From contig DASYYE010000360.1 of NCBI GenBank assembly GCA_035946955.1, positions 1-19,758 on the forward strand: 19,758 nucleotides of DNA, written 5' to 3'. The notes beneath the pieces are model-generated. The model saw nothing but the letters and a program-made list of their open reading frames with translations, made no database searches and was not told the origin of the DNA. Origin of the DNA: DASYYE01 sp035946955. GTDB lineage: Bacteria > Actinomycetota > Actinomycetes > Streptosporangiales > Streptosporangiaceae. The stretch's first letter is position 1, and the number at the start of each line of letters is the position of its first letter. The position numbers and the translations under genes are program-made. Shown here in pieces: positions 13,695 to 19,758 of the stretch.

Positions 13695-14312
13695 TTAGTA
13701 CGCGACCTGGGCGGCGTGGTCGGGGTAGCGCCGCATCATGGACAGCGCGTGCTCGACCAGTGCCACGAGGACATCCCGCGTGGACGACCGCTGCCGGGCG
13801 TCACACAGCACCACCGGGACTTCGAGGTCGAGGTCCAGGGCGGACGCGATGTTCTCCGGACGGTAGCGCCGCGCGCCATCGAAGCAGTTGACCGCGACCA
13901 CAAAGGGGATGCCGCGTTTCTCGAAAAAGTCCACGCTCGGGAAACTGTCGGTGAGCCGCCGGGTGTCTGCCAGGACGACCGCCCCGAGGGCACCCGTGGC
14001 CAGTTCGTCCCACATGAACCAGAACCGTTGCTGGCCTGGCGTGCCGAACAGGTAGACGACGAGGTCGTTGCGGATGGTTATCCGCCCGAAGTCGAGGGCC
14101 ACGGTGGTGGTGTCCTTGCGTTCCACCCCTGCGAGGAGGTCCACGTGCTTGCCGGGCTCGGTGAGGGGTTCCTCGGTGCGCAACGGCCGGATCTCACTGA
14201 CCGAGCCCACGAGCGTGGTCTTCCCCGCACCGAAGCCTCCCGCGATCAGGATCTTAATGGCGATCGGCGGGGCCGTCTCATCGGCGTACGGTTCAGAGCC
14301 TTCGTAGGGCAT
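13695..14312 (-). CDS. conservon Ras-like GTPase (CvnD type)
   Basis: Small P-loop GTPase of the actinobacterial conservon family, thought to act as the switch of a membrane-associated signalling complex with the preceding three proteins. Seen in 205 residues: Walker A GGFGAGKTT (about 25-33), a switch region with VERKDTTTVALDFGRI, the G3 motif LFGTPGQQRFWFMW, and VAVNCFDG in place of the usual NKxD, a variant typical of this family. The start ATG 14312 is fixed by a perfect AAGGAGG (14319-14325) 6 nt upstream. It overlaps the end of the DUF742 gene by 20 bp, which implies translational coupling. Two stem-loops close the operon downstream. Confidence 0.92.
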   Translation of the reverse strand: MPYEGSEPYADETAPPIAIKILIAGGFGAGKTTLVGSVSEIRPLRTEEPLTEPGKHVDLLAGVERKDTTTVALDFGRITIRNDLVVYLFGTPGQQRFWFMWDELATGALGAVVLADTRRLTDSFPSVDFFEKRGIPFVVAVNCFDGARRYRPENIASALDLDLEVPVVLCDARQRSSTRDVLVALVEHALSMMRRYPDHAAQVAY

Positions 14313-14667
14313 CGGCAACCTCCTTGAGGACCTGCTGGTCGGGTAGCCGGGCGGGCGGTATTGGGTGGTGGACATTGATGAGGGAGCGTTCTCGCAGGTC
14401 AGCCAGGAGGATCTGGACGACCCCCAACGGCAGGTCCAAGTCGGCCGAGAGGTCGGCGATGCTGGCCGGGAAAACGCAGCGCCGCAGTAGCTCCAGGTGT
14501 TCCGGCGAGAGGTCAGTGCCCTCGGGCCGCGTCCGGGTGGCCGCAGTCACGAGCGTGATCAGGTCCAGCCGTGGACCGGAGTGCCGGGTGCGGCCGTGCG
14601 TGAGCGCGTATGGCCGGACTACCGGGCCAGCCTCCGCGTCAAGATAGCGGTCTTCGTGTCCGCGCAT
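14293..14667 (-). CDS. DUF742 protein (CvnC type)
   Basis: A 124-residue protein of the DUF742 family, found almost only in actinobacterial conservons. Seen: VVRPYALTHGRT near the N-terminus, then DLITLV, SPEHLELLRRC and a helical winged-helix-like part (SIADLSADLDLPLGVVQILL, about 69-88), then a RSLINVHHP segment. These suggest a small helix-turn-helix-like fold; DNA binding is not established. It starts 3 bp after the Roadblock gene and overlaps the GTPase gene by 20 bp, so the genes are translated together. The ATG has only a weak ribosome-binding site (GGCGAGATGAG), consistent with coupling. Confidence 0.9.
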   Translation of the reverse strand: MRGHEDRYLDAEAGPVVRPYALTHGRTRHSGPRLDLITLVTAATRTRPEGTDLSPEHLELLRRCVFPASIADLSADLDLPLGVVQILLADLRERSLINVHHPIPPARLPDQQVLKEVADALRRL

Positions 14668-14670
14668 GGC

Positions 14671-15129
14671 TCATCTCGCCGGGTCACCGGCCGGGATCGG
14701 CCGGGCGTTCACCGACAGGTGCGAGCCCACGCGTTTAACCAGGGCCGCCATCTCATAGGCGATCAGGCCAAGGTCTGCGCTGGCGGGGCTGAGCACCGCC
14801 AGGCAGCTGCCTTCACCGGCCGCTGTGACGAAGAGGAAGGCGTTGTCCATCTCGACGATGGTCTGCCGGGCGCTGCCGCCGCCGAAGTGCCGTCCTGCAC
14901 CGCGGGCGAGGCTCTGGAAGCCAGCCGCCATTGCGGAGAGGTGTTCGGCGTCTTCGCGGGTGAGTCCCTTGGATGCCCCGATGACAAGGCCATCGCGTGA
15001 CAGGATCACGGCCTTGTCCACCTGGGCGACTCGCTCGACCAGATCGTCGAGGAGCCAGCTCAGATCCCCCCCAGAGCGCCTGGGCAGATCATGGCGTCCC
15101 TCAACTCCGCTCACTCGACTCCCTACCAT
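14671..15129 (-). CDS. Roadblock/LC7 domain protein (CvnB type)
   Basis: Roadblock/LC7-fold regulator, expected to interact with the conservon GTPase, perhaps as a regulator of its nucleotide state (family inference). Seen: DLSWLLDDLVERVAQVDKAV and ILSRDGLVIGAS, the alpha-beta start of the Roadblock fold, then AEHLSAMAAGFQSLARGAG and LFVTAAGEGSCLAVLS, and a C-terminal EMAALVKRVG helix. From ATG 15129 the product is 152 residues. A GTG at 15114 with GGGAG close upstream is equally possible and would give a family-typical N-terminus; the frame itself is open to 15189. It is separated from the sensor gene by about 177 bp, a wider gap than elsewhere in the operon; that gap contains a CTCGGCG/CGCCGAG inverted repeat (15263-15300) and no gene. 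Confidence 0.92.
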   Translation of the reverse strand: MVGSRVSGVEGRHDLPRRSGGDLSWLLDDLVERVAQVDKAVILSRDGLVIGASKGLTREDAEHLSAMAAGFQSLARGAGRHFGGGSARQTIVEMDNAFLFVTAAGEGSCLAVLSPASADLGLIAYEMAALVKRVGSHLSVNARPIPAGDPAR

Positions 15130-15306
15130 CGTTGTTGCTTGCTCCCCTGGATGCTGGCGGGCTTCCTGGAGCCAGTCAACACCCCTCATTGAGGCCTGGC
15201 TACTGCTCCGGTGGCCCCGGAGCAGCCCTGCCAGGCGCTGGTGGCACTGTCGCGAGCCAGCTCTCGGCGGCAGGGTGAGCGGGGTTAGCCCGTCGCCGAG
15301 ACCCGG

Positions 15307-18246
15307 TCACACGCCAGTGTCGTCGTTGGTGTTCTCGTTGCTGGCCGGCACTGCGCCGCCGGCCGAGACGGAGGGGCCGCCCTGCGGGGCGAACCCGGAT
15401 CCCGTCTCTCTTGTCATACGTGGGTTGGTTGGTTCAAAAACAGACCTGCCTCGTTCCCACCCTTGCTGGATCGCCGACATCGCGGCCCTGGCCTGTTCCG
15501 GTGACCTGGGAGGGGCGGAGCCTGGAGGGCTTGGCGGCGCGGGCATGAGAGGAGTCTCGCGGCGGAGCTGCGGTGCCAGGCTGGCCTGGCGGACCCGCCG
15601 CGGCAGCTCTTCAACACCGTCTCCGTTGTCAACGACGTGACCGTTCGACGGCACCGTACCCGCTGCGGGCAGCAGAGTGTCGGCCGGGCCCGGCCCGTTC
15701 GACCTCGCATGCGCTGGCGCTGCCGGGCGGGCCGCGTCGGCTGCGCGCGCCGGTGTTTGTGGTGCGCCGCCGTACGTCCCAGGCGTGAACGGGTCGCCCT
15801 GGAACGGGTTGGATGTGGGCCTGCCAAAGGGGGTGTGAGCTGGTTCACTGCCGAACGGGTTCCGGTTCGGCCGGCCCGTGTACAGGCCGCCGCCTGGCTC
15901 TTCACCGAATGGGCTGCGGCTGCCAGGCCCTTTGTGGCGCGCGCCGGAGTTGCCGTCAGACCCTGCGCCGGTGCCTGCCGGACCACCCGCGAACATGCCT
16001 GGGGCGGCGGTTGCCGGCTCCCTGCGGCCATGGCCGACGTCACGGATGACGGGGCTCGGCTGCTCGGCCCAGGGCGGGGGAACAGGAGGCGGCTCAGCCC
16101 AGGGACTGTTCGGGTCCTCCCAGGGCGGGACACTGGGACCAGGCGGGCCACCCTGACCGGCCGGCTCGGGAGCGCGGTCGCGCCTGGTGGGCGTGCTCTC
16201 CATGACGGTCGCCGCCTGGTCGTGCTCGGCGGGTCCACTCCTGGCGAGGATCGCCTGGTGCTCGTGGCCGGCGGTGACTTCTTCGCGCTCCGGGGCCGGG
16301 GGAAGCTCCGCGATGCCGCCCGCGGACACCACCAGGCCGTGCGGGACCAGCACGATGGCCGTGACACCCCCGAAGGGGGACGGGCGCAGTGCCACCTTGA
16401 TGTCGTGCCTCTTGGCGAGCTGGCCAGCCACGAAGAGACCGAGCTGGTCGGTGCCAGCGGGGTCGAATGGCGGCGGGTTTGCCAGCCGGTCGTTGATCTC
16501 TTCCAGCTTGTCTTCGCTCAGCCCCAGCCCGCGGTCTTCGATTTCCACCGCGAACCCCTGGCCCACCAGGTCACCGGTCATCACGACGGGGGTGTTCGGC
16601 GGGGAGAAGACGGTCGCGTTCTCCGCGAGCTCGGCGATCAGGTGGATGACGTCACCCACCGCGGGCCCGGCCAGTGCCGCGTCCGCGACAGAGACCACCT
16701 TGATCCGGGTGTAGTCCTCGACCTCGGCGACAGCGGCCCGCAGTACGTCCACGAACGGCACCGGGTTGCGCCAGCCACGGGCAGGGCTCCGGCCGGAGAG
16801 GACGATCAGGCTCTCGGCGTGCCGCCTCATGCGGGTGGTCAGGTGGTCGATGCGGAACAGGTTCTCCAGCTCCTGCGGGGCACTGGCCTGGCGCTCCATG
16901 GCGTCCAGCAGCGCGAGCTGGCGGTGCAGCAGGGACTGGCTGCGCCGGGCGAGGTTCCGGAAGACCTCGTTGATGCCTTCCCGCAGCCTCGCCTGGCCGA
17001 CAGCGGCTTGGACGGCGGTGTGCTGCACTCGCGCGAACGCGTCCCTGACCTGGCCGATCTCGTCGGAGCTGGAGGGGATCTCCGGGATCGCGGGCGGAAC
17101 CTCGACGTCCATGCCCAGGGCCAGCTGGTCCACCACGTCGGGCAGCCGCTCATCGGCCAGCTCCAGGGCCGAACGCCGCAGCGAACGGAGTTCCCTGACC
17201 AGGCGGCGGCCGATCAGGCCCGACACGAAGATCGACACGATCACGGCGAGGAGGCCGAGACCGCTGCTCAGGCCCAGCAGCAGGTAAGTGCCGTTGGCGC
17301 TATGGGCGGCCTCCGCCGCCAGGACGTCGCCCGCCTCGTTGCCAGCTTTGTTCAAGCCCAGTCCCTCAGCGCCCACGACCTGCTGGAATGCGGTCATTGA
17401 CACCGGGGGAATGTTGCCGGGCTTGGCGGCGATCACCTTGTTTTCGAGTGCCGTGAGCGTGGCCGTGGCCTGCGGGCTGAGGTCGCGCTGGTAGATCGCC
17501 CGGAACTGGGGGTCCATGTCTCCCAGGATCTGGGCTTCCAGGTTGCGCCGTGCGCCCACCAGTTCGGTGAATTCGCGCTGGTCGGCGCGGGTGAACTTAC
17601 CTGAGACCGTGTCGGCGCTGACGATGATGTTTTCCTGTGCCATGTACTCCTGGGCGTGACCCATCCTCGACAGGTCCAGCGCTTGAGCCACGATCGGCGC
17701 GTCGTTCTCCTGGAGGACGACGTCATTCAGTGCTGTGTAGCCGTCGTCGATCAGGGTGGTGTAGTCAGCCACTGCCTGGTCACGGGTGAGGGCGTGGCCC
17801 TCCACCCGCGCGCGCAGGGCAGGGAGGCCACTGATGTCCTTCAGCAGGATCCCGATCGCCTGTTCCTCGGCCGGCGAGGCGTTGTTCGTAGTAGTGGACG
17901 ACGTCAGGATCTGGCGCAGGTTGCCGGTCGCGAGGTTGGTCCGCGCGCTCACCGCCATCAGTTCGCCGAGTGACCTCGGGTTGGGTGCGGCGATGTACAC
18001 GGCCGCGATCGTTTGCTCGGTACTGAGTCCGGTGAGGAAGTTGCCCAGCGGCTGGGCAGTGACATCTTTGATCGTCCGGGCCCGGGCCTGGTTGATCGCC
18101 TCGCGCGCGGTGTACGCCACGACGAGCCCGTACAGCGCGGACAGCGACAGAACTGGGACTAGGACGAGAAGCAGGATTCTCCTGCGGACAGAACGCGAAC
18201 CTCGGACGGGCCGGGGGCCGCGGGCGGACCGGGTGCGCCAAGTCAT
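15307..18246 (-). CDS. NIT-HAMP sensor histidine-kinase-like protein (CvnA type)
   Basis: Membrane sensor that heads the conservon. From ATG 18246 (979 aa): basic N-terminus, membrane helix 1 (about 24-46), an extracytoplasmic nitrate/nitrite-sensing NIT domain (about 60-310), membrane helix 2 (about 319-344), HAMP, a helical dimerisation-like region with DHLTTRMRRHAESLIVLSG, and a HATPase domain (N-box ELAENATVFSPP near 536, EIEDRGLGLSEDKL, LGLFVAGQLAKRHDI). A Pro/Gly-rich tail of about 300 residues with NPF-type repeats follows. The region before the ATPase lacks a canonical HisKA H-box, as is usual for this family, so autophosphorylation is uncertain. The start is chosen because GAGG lies 8 nt upstream; the frame is open to 18366. 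A TATGCT (18345-18340) may be its -10. The ligand is unproven. Confidence 0.9.
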   Translation of the reverse strand: MTWRTRSARGPRPVRGSRSVRRRILLLVLVPVLSLSALYGLVVAYTAREAINQARARTIKDVTAQPLGNFLTGLSTEQTIAAVYIAAPNPRSLGELMAVSARTNLATGNLRQILTSSTTTNNASPAEEQAIGILLKDISGLPALRARVEGHALTRDQAVADYTTLIDDGYTALNDVVLQENDAPIVAQALDLSRMGHAQEYMAQENIIVSADTVSGKFTRADQREFTELVGARRNLEAQILGDMDPQFRAIYQRDLSPQATATLTALENKVIAAKPGNIPPVSMTAFQQVVGAEGLGLNKAGNEAGDVLAAEAAHSANGTYLLLGLSSGLGLLAVIVSIFVSGLIGRRLVRELRSLRRSALELADERLPDVVDQLALGMDVEVPPAIPEIPSSSDEIGQVRDAFARVQHTAVQAAVGQARLREGINEVFRNLARRSQSLLHRQLALLDAMERQASAPQELENLFRIDHLTTRMRRHAESLIVLSGRSPARGWRNPVPFVDVLRAAVAEVEDYTRIKVVSVADAALAGPAVGDVIHLIAELAENATVFSPPNTPVVMTGDLVGQGFAVEIEDRGLGLSEDKLEEINDRLANPPPFDPAGTDQLGLFVAGQLAKRHDIKVALRPSPFGGVTAIVLVPHGLVVSAGGIAELPPAPEREEVTAGHEHQAILARSGPAEHDQAATVMESTPTRRDRAPEPAGQGGPPGPSVPPWEDPNSPWAEPPPVPPPWAEQPSPVIRDVGHGRREPATAAPGMFAGGPAGTGAGSDGNSGARHKGPGSRSPFGEEPGGGLYTGRPNRNPFGSEPAHTPFGRPTSNPFQGDPFTPGTYGGAPQTPARAADAARPAAPAHARSNGPGPADTLLPAAGTVPSNGHVVDNGDGVEELPRRVRQASLAPQLRRETPLMPAPPSPPGSAPPRSPEQARAAMSAIQQGWERGRSVFEPTNPRMTRETGSGFAPQGGPSVSAGGAVPASNENTNDDTGV

Positions 18247-18446
18247 GGCCATGGCCTCGAAAGGGAGACGGACAGAGTGAACGTGAGTTGGGACAATATC
18301 GCGTTCTACTACTGAAAAGTTTCGGCTGCGGTGGCCGAGAGCATAGCAGGAACGCCACATCGGCACCGTCCGAACGCACCGAACGGAGTACGTTCACCGT
18401 CAGTGTGGCCCCAACACCCCATTCATAACGTAACCGCCCAACGCGG

Positions 18447-19157
18447 TCACGAAGTCACAGCTGAAGTCACCGGGAGTGCGATCGCGGTGACGATTAGTCC
18501 GTTTTCCGCCACGAAACGGCCACGCAGAGTGCGCAGAATGCCTTCACCATAGGGTGGCCCGGGCACCAGCAGGGTCGCGGTGAAAGCGGCTTCCACCCTG
18601 TCTACCTCGACCTTTGCGTCAGTGAACCCGAGCCAGCGGCGGGCCAGCGGGAACCAGGTCTTGTAGATGGACTCCTTGGCGCTGAACAACAGCCGGTCCC
18701 AGCACACCGTGGGGTCGGCGTCGGTCAGGGCGGCCAGCTGGTCCACTTCACCGGGCAGCGCGACCACGCCGAGCACCCCGTCCGGGAGCGGTTTGTTGGG
18801 CTCCGCGTCAATGCCCACGCTGGCCAGGTCGCGGACGTGGGCCACCGCGGCCGCCCGGTACCCGTCGCAATGGGTGATGCTGCCCACGACCCCAGCAGGC
18901 CACAGTGGCTCGCGGTTCGGCCCGGTGAGCAGGGGCCGGGCCGGAAAGCCGAGCGCGGCCAGGGCCTGGCGGGCGCAGCGCCGCCCGGTGGCGAACTCCT
19001 GGCGGCGACGCTGGACCGCCCGGGCGACCATGGCCTCTTCCTCCGGGAACAGGCCGTCCCCGGGCGCCGGGTCCTCGGGTGCCTGGTCCCCGAATGCTTC
19101 TGCCACGCTCGCGGTGTCCGGGAGCAGTGTCCCTAGCAGGACGAACACCTCCAGCAC
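18447..19157 (-). CDS. 4'-phosphopantetheinyl transferase (EntD/Npt-like)
   Basis: Transfers the phosphopantetheine arm from CoA to a Ser of carrier proteins, activating fatty-acid, polyketide or non-ribosomal peptide synthases. Seen: FPEEEAMVARAVQRRRQEFA near the N-terminus, RCARQALAALG, the substrate-positioning WPAGVVGSITHC, the Mg2+ motif VGIDAEPN and the second motif WDRLLFSAKESIYKTWFPLA with the catalytic W-x-x-KE-type residues. Length and motifs fit the EntD-like subgroup. GTG 19157 (236 aa) is preferred because the family begins close to this point; the frame is open to GTG 19205, and neither start has a clear ribosome-binding site. No carrier-protein or synthase gene is in the window. 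It is divergent from the ABC ATPase gene, with only 65-113 bp between starts. Confidence 0.9.
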   Translation of the reverse strand: MLEVFVLLGTLLPDTASVAEAFGDQAPEDPAPGDGLFPEEEAMVARAVQRRRQEFATGRRCARQALAALGFPARPLLTGPNREPLWPAGVVGSITHCDGYRAAAVAHVRDLASVGIDAEPNKPLPDGVLGVVALPGEVDQLAALTDADPTVCWDRLLFSAKESIYKTWFPLARRWLGFTDAKVEVDRVEAAFTATLLVPGPPYGEGILRTLRGRFVAENGLIVTAIALPVTSAVTS

Positions 19158-19270
19158 TGCGGTGGGTCTGGTCGAGCCAAGGCTAAATCCATTGGCCTGG
19201 CCCACAGCCCAGCAGGTAGGTTCGCAGGCGCAGTGCGCAGGGGCAGGCCCTGGTCAGGAAGGGTGCAGTA

Positions 19271-19758
19271 GTGGCAGACAGCAGTGAGCAACCCGCCATT
19301 GTGGTGGAAGGGCTAACAAAGTCATTCGGTGATGTGCACGCGCTGCGTGGCATCAACCTGTCGGTGCCACGGGGCACCGTCCTCGGGGTGCTCGGCCCGA
19401 ACGGCGCGGGGAAGACCACCGCCGTTCGCATCCTCACCACGTTGCTGCTCCCGGACGGGGGCCGGGCACAGGTGAACGGCCACGACGTCGTGCGGGAGCC
19501 AGCTGCCGTCCGGCGTTCGATCGGCCTGGCCGGCCAGTCCGCGGCCATCCAGGAGGAACTCACCGGCCGGGAGAACCTGGAGCTCATCGGGCGTCTGTAC
19601 CACCTGGGCAAGCCGCGCGCCCGCAGCCGGGCCGTCGAACTGCTTGAGCAGTTCGACCTGACCGATGCGGCCGACCGGCCCGCCAAGACCTACTCCGGCG
19701 GTATGCAGCGCCGTCTCGACCTGGCGGCCAGCCTCGTCGGCCAGCCGAGGGTGCTCTT
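19271..19758 (+). CDS. ABC transporter ATP-binding protein, DrrA-like (3' partial)
   Basis: ATPase subunit of an export ABC transporter of the daunorubicin-resistance (DrrA) type, normally paired with a DrrB-like permease encoded just downstream. Visible residues, 162 in all: VVEGLTKSFGDVHALRGINL, Walker A GPNGAGKTT (about 43-51), the Q-loop region SIGLAGQSAAIQEELTGREN, and the signature YSGGMQRRLDLAASLVG. The window ends just before Walker B (PRVLF...). The GTG start has GGAAGGG upstream at a good distance. The GQ-x-AAI-E-LTG pattern favours the DrrA group over other ABC exporters. The cargo is unknown. The 3' end lies outside the window. Confidence 0.93.
   Translation, partial: MADSSEQPAIVVEGLTKSFGDVHALRGINLSVPRGTVLGVLGPNGAGKTTAVRILTTLLLPDGGRAQVNGHDVVREPAAVRRSIGLAGQSAAIQEELTGRENLELIGRLYHLGKPRARSRAVELLEQFDLTDAADRPAKTYSGGMQRRLDLAASLVGQPRVL

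Noticed and set aside
15637..17400. Long plus-strand frame opposite the sensor kinase (587 codons)
   Set aside because: Antisense shadow of the HATPase and Pro-rich tail region; no recognisable motifs.

Overview
The window is a high-GC chromosomal segment from an actinomycete (Actinomycetota). The evidence is GTG/TTG starts, strong G/C third-position bias, the dgt-dnaG-sigma core, a conservon-type signalling operon and a prolin-rich-tailed NIT-domain sensor kinase. I cannot name a genus; Streptosporangiales, Frankiales or a relative are all possible, which is inference only. No complete mobile element, CRISPR array, rRNA or replication origin is visible.

Positions 1-6524 form a plus-strand core: 5'-truncated dgt (dGTP triphosphohydrolase), a ferredoxin-reductase-type FAD/NAD(P)H oxidoreductase, the 3' remnant of a SAM methyltransferase, dnaG (primase) and a compact primary-type sigma-70 factor.

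Positions 6525-9893 are accessory. First comes a long regulatory-looking leader with iterated repeats, a canonical stem-plus-U8 terminator and a second large hairpin. It precedes a 47-codon gene that looks like a RiPP precursor (acidic leader, Ser/Thr/Gly-rich C-terminus with one Cys) and has no modification enzymes in the window. Then come a stand-alone, membrane-anchored, half-length NIT sensor domain, a YtxH-like protein (minus strand), and a tRNA-Asn. The 3' half of the tRNA is overlapped on the opposite strand by a phage-type HNH gene. About 700 bp of visibly A/T-richer DNA follows with no convincing gene.

Positions 9894-13552 (minus strand) encode two cell-envelope or exported enzymes: a membrane-anchored trypsin-like/PDZ protease (HtrA/DegP class) and a Tat-exported phosphoesterase of the phospholipase C family. 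Positions 13695-18246 (minus strand) are a four-gene conservon in the usual order: NIT-HAMP-HATPase sensor, Roadblock/LC7 protein, DUF742 protein, Ras-like GTPase. It is closed by two stem-loops. The right edge holds a 4'-phosphopantetheinyl transferase (minus) and, divergently, the start of a DrrA-type ABC transporter ATPase (plus, cut by the window end).

The best candidates for something undescribed are the orphan RiPP-like precursor with its structured leader, the truncated stand-alone NIT protein beside it, and the HNH/tRNA antisense overlap.
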